From Viola odorata (lineage: Eukaryota; Streptophyta; Magnoliopsida; Malpighiales; Violaceae), in assembly GCA_963691705.1 (NCBI GenBank), contig OY829542.1:36814579-36878578 (forward strand): 64,000 nucleotides of DNA, in the 5' to 3' direction. The position numbers and the translations under genes are program-made. Positions 1-11,295 of this stretch are shown here, in pieces. The notes below the pieces were generated by a model. That model was given only the letters and a program-made list of their open reading frames with translations. It made no database searches and was not told the DNA's origin. The first letter of the stretch is position 1, and every line of letters begins with the position of its first letter.

Positions 1-505
1 TCCTACTGCACAAATGGTTCTTATCGGAACAGATCCCCCTGAGCTCCATAAGGATATCCCTGTATCGCCTAAGGATCAGCGAAGGATTCCTAGGATGGTC
101 GACTTCAGCGGGGGGGGGGGGGGGGACTCACGCAATTCTATACGCACGGCGTCATCCCATCCTAGGGACCCACAAGGTTATCGCTCCCGGCAGCCCCATC
201 AGACATCGCCCATGACGTCATCCACTGATATCGCCTGTGACGTCATCATCAAACGGCACCCTCTTTGATATCACCAGGTATCGCTGTCCATATCTATAAA
301 AACCCCACCATTTTTCATAATGAAGGGAAGGTCAAGCTCACCTAGAGAAACCTCTACTACTCTTAAAACCCGAACTAACTTAAGCATCGGAGTGTCTACG
401 CCGGAGCTCTCCCTCCGGCGCCTTGCAGGTACACCCGCCGCCACTCACCACCGTTCCGATCGCTCACGACGCAGAATCTCACAAGACTGACATTGAATCT
501 TATCA
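1..505 (+). repeat. 5' LTR (first ~27 bases outside the window)
   Basis: Direct repeat of 5541-6093, ending in TTATCA. It contains a run of 16 G at 110-125. A TATA-like tatctataaaa at about 291 lies in the position expected for an LTR promoter. A third, more diverged copy of this LTR is the solo LTR at 60696-61198. Confidence 0.9.
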
Positions 506-507
506 AA

Positions 508-525
508 TGGTGCTTTCATTGAGAG
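508..525 (+). other. Primer binding site of the 1-6093 element
   Basis: Two bases after the 5' LTR the sequence reads tggtgctttcattgagag. It starts with TGG, as sites complementary to a tRNA 3' CCA end do. The position, directly after an LTR ending in CA, is standard. The tRNA species is not assigned. Confidence 0.7.
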
Positions 526-782
526 CTTTGGTATATTAAGTGAGCGTCCTTAATAGCCAAGCTCCGTTTAGTCGGAAGATTGGAACGGTCATGATCACAG
601 GATCGGAGTCGATCCGATCATCATCCTGTAATATCCCTTTCCACATCCGCATGCGGCTTTTTCCCTTTGCTACTGCTGATCTCTCTATGACGACACAACC
701 AATTATTTCAGGACCTCTGGACCATTCGACTGGAATTGCTGGAGGAGTGGTCTCCTCGTAAACAGACATTTTGTCATCCCAG

Positions 783-2074
783 ATGGCGGGATCCGACTTC
801 TCCACTCCTCTTTCGAGAGAATATACACTCAACCGTGAACATCCTTTTGCAATGGAAATAGCGACCCTTCGTTCTCGGCTGGAATATTTGACTGAAATGG
901 CCGCAAGAGGCACTCCCGGTGCTTCTGGATCTGGTCACCCTCCTCGTATCATGCTTACTCCATCTATTGTCGCTGATCGACCCGTGTCACCGTTGTTTTC
1001 AGAAAACCTCCAGATGCCTTTACCTGATGGAAATCCTCTGAGTAGTGCTGGGCAGCTTGCTCAAGGAAGAATAGAGGCTTATGTACCGCAAAGGCCGCAA
1101 GGTCTCCTCCTACAAGGAGACAGGAAACTTGAGGGGGTTAGGAACCGGTGGGACGGACGGAGGGAAGGAGTCCACAGAAGTTTGTCTTTTGAATACAGTG
1201 ACAGGTCCAGTAGCCGGAGGTATCAAAGTCATTCGCGCAGGAGTCGCAGTCGATCTCCTAGGCGACATCTTACTCTAGAACCGCGAGATAAAAGGCGTCA
1301 AGCTGACATGTCTCCCCCGCGTCAAGTGCGTGAAATTCTTGATGATACATCGGGCCACCCATTTAGCCGTCGCATAAGGCGTCACCGAGTCAGTCGACGT
1401 GTAAAGCTTCCCACTGACACTTATGATGGTACGAAAGATCCCATCTCACATATCAATAAAGTGAAAGATTTTGTTCAGTTTCAGACCCACAGCGATGCGG
1501 CACTATGCCAAATATTTGTTATGACGCTATCAGGCGTTGCGCGTCTCTGGTTTGAAGGTCTCCCTGGTGGATCCATTAGTAACTTCTCACAGTTAGAATC
1601 TAAATTTCGGAGCAGATTTAGCACCGCAATTCCAATCAGAAAATCTGCCGCCGCGTTATTTGACATACAGCGAATGCCTCAAGAATCCTTGAAGGATTTT
1701 CTCAGCCGCTTCGATCTGGAAATGTCCGTAACGCCGAGCGTTACTATCGATTTTGCTATAGAAGCTCTGAAAAGAAATTGCCGTTATGGGAAGCTGAAAG
1801 ACGCACTTATGGTGGACCCCTAGTGACTTTAGACGCGTTGAGACTTAAAGCCCACAATTACGCAAAAATGGAAGAAGAAGAAAACAGAGATCGAACATAC
1901 AGTCTGCCGCAGGGGGCATCTCAAATCACTGCTGCTCCTACGAAGCCTCTACCCGATGACCATTTTATCGATGATTACGCTAGGCGGAAGGACCATATCC
2001 CCAAGACCTCTGACAGACAAAGGGGCAATTTTCTGAAGGGAAAAACTAGTGGCTCCCCCACTCAGCGGTATTAA
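783..2074 (+). pseudogene. Retrotransposon gag (Ty3/gypsy), frameshifted
   Basis: Structural capsid-like protein of the element. The first ATG in the long frame is 783. The first ~170 residues are Arg/Ser-rich and low complexity. The conserved Retrotrans_gag region follows, with KLPTDTYDGTKDP, a DAALCQIFVMTLSGVARLWF core (the family's A..W stretch) and FRSRFS near residues 205-290. The frame stops at 1823. The next frame (from about 1778) continues with gag-like LRLKAHNYAKMEEEE, so a frameshift lies near 1780-1820. Coding then runs into integrase sequence at about 2070 with no protease, RT or RNase H between. This is the deletion that makes the element non-autonomous. The frameshifts probably also make the gag non-functional. 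Confidence 0.8.
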
Positions 2075-2588
2075 GAAAAATCTAGAAGGGTCTAAAAAGA
2101 AATGGGCCGATGAGCTACCATACGTGATGTGGGCATACCGCATGACCGTTAAGACTAGTACCGGGGAGACGCCCTTCGCGTTGGCCTTCGGGACCGAAGC
2201 CGTCACACCAGTAGAAATTGGAACCATGAGCCTACAGGTGGCCCACTTTCATGAGGAACTAAATGAGGAAAGGTTACGAGCTAACCTGGATGCGTTACCA
2301 GAAGTCCGAGAAGAAATCCTTCTGAAAACACAACATTATAAACGAAAGATGGCCCGATATCATAACAGACGCATTAAAGAGCGATTGCTGAAAGCTGGTG
2401 ACCTGGTGCTCAGAGACAAGCGAGCGGCAGGACAACGAATGGGGAAACTCAGTCCGAACTGGGAAGGACCATATCGTGTCACCCACGTTGTCGGGAAAGG
2501 AGCCTATCGTCTGAAGACACTCGATGGTACACCCCTATCCAACTCTTGGAATATCGCTCGCTTGAAACTATATTATGCTAGAATTTAA
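2075..2588 (+). pseudogene. Integrase C-terminal fragment (Ty3/gypsy)
   Basis: About 170 residues match the end of a gypsy integrase. They include KKWADELPYVMWAYRMT, GETPFALAFGTEAVTPVEI, the AGDLVLR segment and the C-terminal KLSPNWEGPYRVTHVV motif. The catalytic DDE core and the N-terminal zinc finger are absent. The frame is open to the stop at 2586-2588 and begins directly after gag sequence, so gag and integrase tail are joined by a deletion of most of pol. Retention of an open integrase tail suggests the deletion is fairly recent. Confidence 0.85.
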
Positions 2589-3684
2589 TTTTATCTGCAC
2601 CTTTGATTTATGCCGACCCTAACCATGACTAACGCTCGATGAGAGAGCTTTCGTGGGATGTTGTGGTTGCTCTTGTGCAGATAAAAAGGGGGTATCTTGG
2701 GGAAGTGAAAAGTCCTATCCTTGTGATTGTTGGTCTTGATCAGATGGCCCATTAAGTGAGGGCACTACCCAACATACCTTGAATAACGTCGGATTGAAAG
2801 ATCCTAGACGCCCCCGGGGGTGAAAAGTCCTACCCTTGTGATGACCGATCTTGATCAGACGGCTCATTAAGTGAGGGCACCACCCGGTATCTTTGGGAGT
2901 GAAAAATCTTTTCCTTGTACGGACCGTTCTCGTGGAGACGGCCTATCAAGAAAAGACACGCCCAAAAAAATAGAAACTCCGTCTAGAAACAAGACTCCTA
3001 TCTTAACGGCTGGGCTGCTGCAGCCAGGCCATTAAGGAAGGACACGGTTCTAGACGCGAGGGCAACGCCCAAAAGTGAAAATTCCCTAGCCTTGTGATAG
3101 TCGTCCCGATCCGACAGCTCACTAAGACGAGGCACTTAAGGGCGATCGTGAAAACAGGGAAACGTGGAGAATCGTGAAATCCCGGCTAGTAACCAGATGC
3201 GTAATCCCTGGTGAAGTATAGAGCTGATAGCGAAAGCGATTCTCCACGGGTTCTAGAGTAACGCCCTATGATGGCAGCGGAAAGGCTCCTACGGGTAATT
3301 ACTGTCTCTCGTAACATGTTTTTGTTACTGATAATTTACAATTAAGAATGCGCAGAATACTTTTCGGACAACGGAAAGAGCGAGGATCTCATGAGAAGAG
3401 ATACCATCAGACTCACTGGGAAAGCTAGCCCAAGGCCGAGCTCCGTAATTTTGACAGGAACGCTAAGGGTCTGTTCGGGAAAGAAAGCGCATGGAATAAA
3501 TATGGCGAAGATAACGCCAAAGGAGTTCACAAACAGACAACTAGACAAAAAGAAAGTCAGCGATAAAGTTGTCCGAACATATCAAAATATTTAAGGGGGG
3601 CTACAAACGGTGATGGTCAAAATAATAGCAAAAACTTAATGACGATTGGTCACTAAGGGAAAAGCGATAAAGCCTCAAAGCGCC
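2589..3684 (+). repeat. Non-coding internal region with degenerate tandem repeats
   Basis: No credible ORF. Between about 2690 and 3140 a phrase of the form 'gtgaaaagtccta.ccttgtgat ... gatcagac.gctcattaagtgagggcac' recurs at about 2705, 2820, 2900 and 3076, with spacing of roughly 80-180 bases and heavy divergence. Variable tandem repeats between pol and the 3' LTR are characteristic of Tat/Ogre-type elements. The rest of the stretch shows nothing I recognise. Confidence 0.55.
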
Positions 3685-4383
3685 TCAACCTTCGGGGTTC
3701 CTCCTTTTCCAGCCTGCCGCTTTAGCCTGGCGAAAGCCTTCCTCGTTAATGTGCCCTGATCTTCGTTTAAAGGCGGCAGAGACCTCTTCGGGTTTGTACG
3801 CGTCGACCCCGTGGACTTCCTCAAAACAATCAACTAAAGTGATGGCAGTCTGTTCGACATGCCACATGCTCTTATCGGCTGACTCTTCCTCCAGGGCAGC
3901 TTTCTCCTTGATCAGAGACAATCTCTCATTCTCCCAGGATAATTTCTCATTCTCCAAAGCGATGACTTTGCCCTTTTCCGCTGCTAAGGCAGCAAATTGC
4001 TCTTTTTCTTGCTCCCGATGAGCCAACAATAAATTTGTTTGCTCCTCCAGCCACTTTTTCTTCTCATCCCGCTCCCGCTCCAATTCCTTCAAAGCGGAGG
4101 AGAGGGAAGCGGTTTGACTTCGCACTTCCTCCGCCCAGTAATGGAAAGACATCATGTTGGTAAAAAGAGAAGAGCGTACGGAGTTTTCCCTGTCCACCAC
4201 AGACCTCGAAAGAAAAGCTGCCCGTTCTGGTGCAGACGCCAATACTTGAGAAGCTAGAAAAGCCGTAACCTCATCGGAGCCGTCACCCCCTAACGCGGTC
4301 AAAGCAGTATTCCGGAGATCGAATAATCCAATTTGATGGGTCACCGCAGCGGGCCCACTCAGCAGACCGAGATCTACTAACAA
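3685..4383 (-). CDS. Antisense extra ORF of the retrotransposon (coiled-coil protein)
   Basis: An open frame of about 232 codons runs against the element's gag-pol direction, downstream of pol. It has no ATG at its upstream end (first codon TTG), so it is probably the C-terminal part of a longer protein. Residues ~80-165 are rich in Glu, Lys and Leu with heptad-like spacing (KELERERDEKKKWLEEQ, LENEKLSWENERLSLIKE), indicating a coiled coil. The end is basic (KAAGWKRRNPEG). Antisense extra ORFs are known in Tat-lineage plant retrotransposons such as Grande and Retand. Their function is unknown. That this ORF is open while gag-pol is destroyed is notable. Confidence 0.65.
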   Translation of the reverse strand: MLVDLGLLSGPAAVTHQIGLFDLRNTALTALGGDGSDEVTAFLASQVLASAPERAAFLSRSVVDRENSVRSSLFTNMMSFHYWAEEVRSQTASLSSALKELERERDEKKKWLEEQTNLLLAHREQEKEQFAALAAEKGKVIALENEKLSWENERLSLIKEKAALEEESADKSMWHVEQTAITLVDCFEEVHGVDAYKPEEVSAAFKRRSGHINEEGFRQAKAAGWKRRNPEG

Positions 4384-4386
4384 TTA

Positions 4387-5540
4387 AAAGTGGCTCCTCC
4401 TTCACCAAAACGGTCCCGGAGGGGGATACGCGAAGGAAGAAAACCCAAGGAAAAAGGACGCGTGGACAGTCATCAATGCCTTTTGGAAGAAGACAGTTGC
4501 TGACCGAAAACCGAAAAGCGGTTGTGTCCCAGAGAAAGGCTTACTCCCGCGATAATCCTGGAAACACAAAAAAGGAAAGCGGCGGAAGAACGAAAGAAAA
4601 TAAAAGCTTTATTATTTTAAGAAGCCATGCGGCATCTACAAAAAAAAAAAAAACGCGCTACGCCCATCTATTCCCCATCAGACCAGGAGATGCCGTAGCA
4701 GTAGACCACATCATCCTCATCCTCACCAGCGGAAGGAAAGGGCAATGTTTGTATACTGTCCGCAATACAGATATCGGCAGGAATGCGAGACAAGGTCTGG
4801 AAAAATGCCGAAAGACACGGTATCACGGGTGGCCATCACGTAAAGGCCATATGGCTACCGGTATCCACAGTGTAAGGCCGCGTTGATGTCGCAGGTAGCC
4901 CTAGATGCGTAAAACCGCGCTGGCATCGCAGGCATCTGGTGGTATAAAGCCGCGCTAATCATAGGCAGCTGATGGAGTAAAGCCGCGTTAATACCGCTGT
5001 TTCCTTGAGCGTAAAAGAAAGATTGGGCTCGTGTTGACCTCAGACCTCTGTAAGTACGAAAGTTTGCTAACCTTTATATACGAATATATCTCCTTCCTAT
5101 GTTTGCAGAGCACTTGGAAGGACAATGGACCTGGAATATGTGTCAGTCCCCGGTATGACTTGGTCGAATATCCTGGACAATATTATCGGTGACCCAACAA
5201 CAACTCTTTCACAACTCGAATAAGCTGAGGCTTCTTAAGCCCCCCTCGAGGGGCCTATCAGAGTAATACCGCCAGGTGGAGAGTGATGACCTCGCAAGTG
5301 CAAGGGTGATAGGGGCATCCTTCCGGGACGAATCTTTAGATAAGAACAAAAGTCGGAGTCAGCTTGCCCAGTATCCTCAGGCTCAATCTCCAGCTCATCA
5401 CTTGAGTCTCATCGACGTTGAATAATGCAAGAAGCTCGGAGACCCTGCGAACTTATCACCTCGCGACAAAAACCTTCATTCAAGATGACAGACATGGACA
5501 ACCCTTGGTAAACACTCGGGCTCGTTTTCAGTTGGGCTTA
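4387..5540 (+). other. Non-coding 3' internal region up to the 3' LTR
   Basis: No convincing ORF. A short local repeat occurs at about 4868-5000 (phrases like 'gtaaggccgcgttgat..cgcaggcagct'). The bases before the LTR at 5541 include no strong polypurine tract; gttgggctta is the immediate neighbour. Purine-rich runs lie further upstream. Confidence 0.45.
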
Positions 5541-5675
5541 TGATAACAATCGAGATAGTCCTAACGGTCCTACTGCACAAACGGTTCTTATCGGAACGGA
5601 TCCCCCTGAGCTCCATAAGGATATCCCTGTATCGCCTACGGATCAGCGAAGGATTCCTAGGATGGTCGACTTCAG

Positions 5676-5717
<42 letters not shown>

Positions 5718-6093
5718 ACGCAATTCTATACGCACGGCGTCATCCCATCCTAGGGACCCACAAGGTTATCGCTCCCGGCAGCCCCATCAGACATCGCCCA
5801 TGACGTCATCCACTGATATCGCCTGTGATGTCATCATCAAACGACACCCTCTTTGATATCGCCAGGTATCGCTGTCCATATCTATAAAAACCCCACCATT
5901 TTTCATAATGAAGGGAAGGTCAAGCTCACCTAGAGAAACCTCTACTACTCTTAAAACCCGAACTAACTTAAGCATCGGAGTGTCTACGCCGGAGCTCCCC
6001 CTCCGGTGCCTTGCAGGTACACCCCCCGCCACTCACCACCGTTCCGATCGCTCACGACGCAGAATCTCACAAGACTGACATTGAATCTTATCA
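5541..6093 (+). repeat. 3' LTR with a 37-G homopolymer
   Basis: Starts tgataacaat and ends aatcttatca. It matches the 5' LTR base for base except for a few substitutions, and for the homopolymer: 37 G at 5677-5713 versus 16 G at 110-125. High identity between the two LTRs implies a relatively young insertion. Confidence 0.92.
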
Positions 6094-6480
6094 GCTAGCC
6101 TCCTGATGAGGGAGAATCTTCTTCAACACTAAATCCCCAGTCTTGAACTTGCGAGGTCGCACTTTCTTCTTATAAGCGTTGGCCATCCTTTGCTAATACA
6201 ATCGCGCATGGTAGATAGCGGTCAAGTGCTTCTCGGGAAGGAGGTTTAACTGCTCGTACCTCACTCTCGCCCAATTTGATTCTATCTACTTCTGATTCTT
6301 ATTGCTTGCCCCCAAATTTACTTCTTCCAATTCCTCCCGATGAGGGGTTATTTCCTTTTCTGAACTTTCCAGTAAACGGGCCAATTCGCAGGGGATTTCG
6401 ACCTTGTCTTCAGTCCTGAAGACAATTTCTTCGCCAGTAAAGATATAGGTTTTATCAAGACAATCCGAACTAATATTCAT
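6094..6480 (-). pseudogene. pol remnant: pre-RT linker joined to integrase C-terminus
   Basis: On the - strand, 6480-6286 encodes an acidic segment with CELARLLESSEKEITPHREE and EEVNLGASN. That is the linker commonly found just upstream of reverse transcriptase in Tat elements. Directly after it comes KKVRPRKFKTGDLVLKKILP, the integrase C-terminal segment, up to the insertion point at 6094. RT, RNase H and most of the integrase are therefore deleted between roughly 6285 and 6260. Confidence 0.65.
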
Positions 6481-6920
6481 CCTGAAAAATAAAAATGCGA
6501 AAAAGAAGAGATGCGTAAAATGAAAATTGCATATATATTGATTTTTAACAAAGGGGAACGTGAGTCCCTACAAAAATATTTCCGTAAGAAAATGTGCACA
6601 CATTATATTATATTTTTTTTCAAAAAGGAGTAATTACGGAGAGACATCCGGAAGCATGGTGATGGTCCAGTTGCACACAGACTCCCCTGACTTCCTTACG
6701 AAAATGACTAAACCAGGCGACGATTCTTCTTCTCCTAGAGCATCAATACAGGAATTTGAAGTTATACTGACCACGGTAGGATTTTATATTGACGATTTCG
6801 ACTGCGAGGGAGAATGTGGCTCTGATGAGGGGATACACACCTTATCCATTGGCATCAAACGCCCATACACCTCGGCCAGGTCTTTCCTTTCTTTATCGAG
6901 GAAACACTCTGCCCTCCATG

Positions 6921-8785
6921 TCATGCCCCAGTATCAGCAAATTCACTTGTTACTGTCCCAGCTTGAGACATGTATTTGCAGGGACAAGAGGTGGGAGGAT
7001 TGTTATTGAAGGTGTCAACTGTCTCTACCTCACAAATTTTCTTCTCAACCTTTTCCATCGAAATAGTATTCATACCTTCACCACCTGAGGCGCGGTTTGG
7101 GAGAGGGTCGATGGCCGTGTTAGGTCCTTTGGCTAAGCCCTCGAAGGAGACCCATCCACTTTTGATTAGATGATTTACCTTTATCTTAAAGGCAAAACAA
7201 TTGTCCAGCGTATGGCCTGGTGCCCTGGCGTGATATTCGCATATAGCGTTGGGATCGTACCAATTTGGGTATGGAGGTTGCTGAGGTCGGGCCAGGATTG
7301 GCACAATCAGTCTAGCTGTGATGAGATGTTTGTATATTTTCCCCGCGGGGAGTGGGAGTGGCGGTACTAGTTCTCGATTTGGCTCCTTTGGTGGATTGGA
7401 GGGCCTAGGTTGTGCGGGTCTTTCGGCTAAATCCTCGAAAGAGATCCATCCACATCTGATCAAATGATAAACCTTTTTCTTAAAGGCGCGACAGTCTTTT
7501 ATGGTGTGACCGAGAGCTTCAGCATGGTATTTGCATCTACCATTAGGATCGTACCAATTTGGATAAGGAGGCTATAAAGGTTGGATTGGGGTGGGTGCAA
7601 TTTGTTTTGCTGCCAAAAGGTGCTCGTAAATCTCCCCCAAAGGAAAGGGAAGTGGTGGCAATGACCCCCGATCCCAATGGTTATCTTGGTTTCTTGGTTT
7701 ATTTGGTGGGTTATATGGTCTAAGTTGTGCAAGTTGCGGTATTTGTGTTGGGGGTGATGGGAAATATAGAGATGGTGTAGGGTTTTGGGGAGCCCTGTTA
7801 GCAACGGGCGTTGGTGGAAAAGGAAAAACTGTGGGTTGATATAGTGATGGGGAAGGATACGGTGGTGGTGACGAATAAGGGGGAGGTGGTGGGAAAGGTC
7901 GCCTGTGATCAGGTTAGGGAGAGACAAAGCCAACGTCTCTTCTTATGATAGGCATCGCCTCTGGCGTAGAAATGATGATCCTTCCGGAATTAATCTCTCG
8001 CTCTACTTTCTCAGCAATTCGGATCGTGTCGGGGAAGCTACTCGACGGACCGAGGGTAAGATAAGCGTAGTAGGGATCCTTGAAGTTATTCACAAAAATT
8101 GACAAGAGTTCCCTGTCATTCAAGGGAGAAGAAATCCTTGCGGCTAGTTCTTTCCATCTCTGAGCATAAGCTTTTATTGATTCCTCGGCCCTTTCTCTAG
8201 ATTTTGCAAATCAGAACGGTTAGGTGTGATTTCTACATCGAGCTTGTATCGTTCAGACATTTCGTTGTGGTGGATTTTGAGGTGAGTTTTGGGGCGTTCA
8301 ATCCCCGTGTACCTCTCGAGTTGTGGAATCTTGAACTTTCGAGGCATCGCAATTTCTAGCATCATGCTTTTATCGGCAGGATCCCTAGGGTCATATCTTT
8401 CAATAGCTCTTAGTTTTTCCTCTACTAGGTTCAATCGATTAATACTTGAACCTTTCGCGCTAATGGTGCCAAAACCCACGGTCGGTGAATACTCAAGAGA
8501 GGACTGTGGCTGTGTCGGATCGCTTCCCGGAAGCTTAGTTTCTGATGGTCCAAGAATCACGATTTGGGTAGAACGACCCTGAGATGGGTGGGAACACTGT
8601 CTGGTTGTACTTACTACAACTGTAGGGTTGGGACTAATGTAGGGATCCTGCCACTTCCACTGAACAGAAGATGGTTGGGCTGATGAAGGACCCCATCCTT
8701 TTTTAGTTTGCAATGTTCGAACTCGTTCTTCTAGTTCTGCTATTCTGGTTGTTAGTACTTCATTGGTCTTAGCCTGTTTAGTCAT
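6921..8785 (-). pseudogene. Ogre/Tat gag with a duplicated zinc-binding module
   Basis: The N-terminal part (8785-8174) starts with a coiled-coil stretch (TTRIAELEERVRTLQTKK) and continues to the gag core, e.g. YDPRDPADKS and MPRKFKIPQLERYTG. Further on are DRELLSIFVNNFKDPYYAYL and a proline-rich linker. The C-terminal part has two copies of a module with C-x2-YH...PGHT...C (CEYHARAPGHTLDNC and a diverged CKYHAEALGHTIKDC), each followed by a VSFEGLA/ISFEDLA phrase. The copies are 294 bases apart (about 7253 and 7547), an in-frame multiple of three. Stops and frameshifts split the frame. The capsid-like protein is no longer made intact. Confidence 0.75.
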
Positions 8786-9567
8786 TTTTCATTTTTGGAG
8801 TCTAGTTAAGGGGAGCCTGAGCGAAGTAGCTTGCTTTCGAGGAGCTATCGTGAACCTGAAAAAGAAATATAGAAAAAGAAGTAAGTAAGTGAGGATATGC
8901 AGGTGATGTGCAATCCCGAGGCCTCCACGTTCCTCATTCGCTTTTCCGGCTACACTTTCACTTGATATTTTTAGGGCGGTCGGAGAGGGGAGATATCCCG
9001 GTTATTGACAAGATACGAAGGAAGCCTCTATTCATTCCAACGATGTGAAGCAATTTGAGATGCTATTTGCGAAACCCAAATCAGCAAGGGCAACCAATGT
9101 CGCCATGCTAGGAAGATCTCTTTTACAGTATGCTTTCAAATGACGTAAGGCCTGATGCTTGGTGAACCCATCCGAGGAGGGGGATGATGATCTATACCGT
9201 GCATTTGGAGTTTTGTGATGAGCAAAGAGGACATGGCCATGAGTGAGCAATGCTCGGATGTTTCGGGTATTCGGTAGGATTTTTTTGGAATTTTGGTGAG
9301 ACGATTGTGTTTATCCCGGAGGGATTTTCTCTTTTCTTTTTGCGATGGTATTTTGAGTTGTATTGGATGGACAACTGATATAGAAAGTTGAGGTGCTTTT
9401 AATAAATATCCGAAAGAGTACGACTTTATTAAAAAGGTGTTTACAAAATATGGTAAACTTGTCAACTACCTAAATTCATAAAAAAATGGCTAAGTAGATG
9501 AAATCAGGGATCCTAGTTACATGAAAAAGAAAGGGGCTGCCGATATTCGAGTCTCCCCATGAAGGTG
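8786..9567 (-). other. Spacer between gag and the extra ORF of element A
   Basis: No convincing coding sequence. This spacer separates the upstream extra ORF from gag, an arrangement seen in Ogre-type elements, where the region can contain an intron. I see no clear splice pair that I would defend. Confidence 0.35.
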
Positions 9568-11295
9568 TCAACCCTGGAAGTCGGAATTCTCTTGCTCCTG
9601 CCAAAGGTATTCCATCGAGGCCATCTCCCCTTTCTGCATTTCTATCTCGGCCTCTAAAGCTGTAATCTGGCTTTGCAGTGACTGGCTCTTCCTGTCCCCC
9701 CAGTCTGCACGAGTAGTCAAGATCCTTATCGCTGAATTTTTGTCTTCAATTATGGTACTGGATGCTTCTTTCTTGCGGATTTCGCTGTTCAAACGTTCCT
9801 CAAAGTCCTTGAGGGCCACTTTTTGCTTTACTGCTTGTATGCGGAGGACGTCCTTACTACGCCTTTCTAACTCATTCATCTGGACTTCTAGGCCACACTA
9901 ATGGGCTTCGGCAATATCCCTTTCCTCTGTCATCAGATCTCGTTCTTCTTATGCTGATCGCCTCTGTTCCACTACTTGAGCGTAAGCCATGACATCCATT
10001 CCTTCGCTCACCTGAGATTCCCCTTCTTCTTCTATCGATTTCTGATTTTCCGGGCGAGGTAAGACATTGTCGTTGACTTATCTTAACCTCCACTATGGAT
10101 ATTCCGGTATCGTTGCTGCAAGGGCGACGCGTCCTTTGAGACAAAAGGGGTGGGCCCAGTCTTAGGCGTATAGCTGAATGTTTTGATTTTCCCCGGTGTG
10201 TGGCAGGTTTGACCTTGTCATGTCGAATGTCACGGGGATTACTTGCGTGTTGCAAAACTGTTTGAGGATGAGGGCGGGGCAATAGTGAGCGCACCCCCAT
10301 GCTCAAATCAAAGGAACCCAAGGTAAGGGTCCGCAGCAGATGATGGGATCGGAGGTCTACAGCCATTTGGCATGCCAACTGAAGTCTTCTCCTAAGAGGT
10401 TTATGAATCTGTCGACCCAGACATCCTTATTCTCCATCTCCCATTTATTTGTGGTCGTTGTGTTGATAACTCTAAGTAAAGGGCATGATCTTATGTAGCT
10501 TGCAAAGAAAATGGACTAATCTGGAGTCTGTTTGAAGTGGCTGACCAACCATACTATCAACAATTGGGTGCAACAGGTAAGTCTCCCTTTCCCCTTTCTC
10601 CCACAAGAGTCCAAAGAGCGAAAGGTCTCGGCCAAGATGGCTATTGTAGGATTTATGGCATTTGCCTCCATCTCGTAAAAGATATTGGCTGCTGCAAAAT
10701 CGATGGCGTTCTTCATTTTCAGAAAAAGGACAAATCCTACGATGGTGAAAGCCAGAATCCTTCAGCGCTTTTCCCCGTTGGACAACTGAAATCGTCCCTC
10801 AATATCTGACCAACACCAGAAGTAGTCACCTTCTCTGACACGAGTAGTGATTCCTAACAACTTATCAAGCCTTATTTTGGCACTCGAGGAGTCGAGTTGA
10901 ACATTCTGGTATATGGCTGATATAGGAGATGTGAAGCACATCAGAGCTGAGTACTCCTCTAGTGTGGGAGTCAAGTCTATCCCTTTGTCAAAAGAGAAGC
11001 ACCGATAATAGGGATCCCAGAATTTTAGGGCTGCCCGGATGCAACCCCAATCAGTCTTCATGTCAACTAGGGTCAGTAGCTTTCCATAACTACCCTCAAA
11101 CTGTGTCTCCTCGTCTTCAGTCAGCTCATTTCTCAACTTTCGAATCCTAGTTAAGTCGAAGTCTATGACTTCTACTTTGACCTTAGTGGTGATGTTAAGG
11201 GTGAACCCATGTTCCAACAGGTCTCCTCGTGTGGCCTGATCGTCGAAACTTCGTCCCCCAAAAATATCAAGTGAAAGTAGTGTAGGTGCCGACAT
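9568..11295 (-). pseudogene. Extra ORF (DUF7745-like plus coiled coil) of Ogre element A
   Basis: Starts at ATG 11295-11293. The first ~178 codons are open and contain WGCIRAALKFWDPYYRCFSF and LTPTLEEYSALMCF, typical of the plant DUF7745 family. After a frameshift at about 10762 the domain continues with PTIAILAETFRSLDSCGRKG and TCCTQLLIVWLVSHF (10716-10516). Further frames reach a C-terminal coiled coil at 9879-9568 with many Glu/Lys/Leu heptads. The function of this upstream ORF is not established. A second, independent copy of the same protein is at 17112-18799, which supports it as a genuine element gene. Confidence 0.75.

Larger units (their letters stand above)
1..6093 (+). mobile_element. 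Non-autonomous Ty3/gypsy (Tat-like) LTR retrotransposon, 5' edge cut by window
   Basis: Two near-identical direct repeats (1-505 and 5541-6093) bound an internal region holding a gag fragment, the C-terminal part of an integrase, a long non-coding stretch and an antisense coiled-coil ORF. No protease, reverse transcriptase or RNase H coding is visible, so the element cannot move alone. The LTR ends are TGATAA and TTATCA. By comparison with the 3' LTR, about 27 bases of the 5' LTR lie outside the window. The element interrupts the integrase end of a second retrotransposon on the other strand, so it inserted later. The five bases after its 3' end (gctag, 6094-6098) would be one half of the target duplication; the other half is out of view. 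Confidence 0.85.

Noticed and set aside
14..268. 84-codon ORF with a Gly run in the 5' LTR (and its partners at 5540-5856)
   Set aside because: The frame depends on the length of the G homopolymer, which differs between the two LTRs. This is LTR sequence, not a gene.
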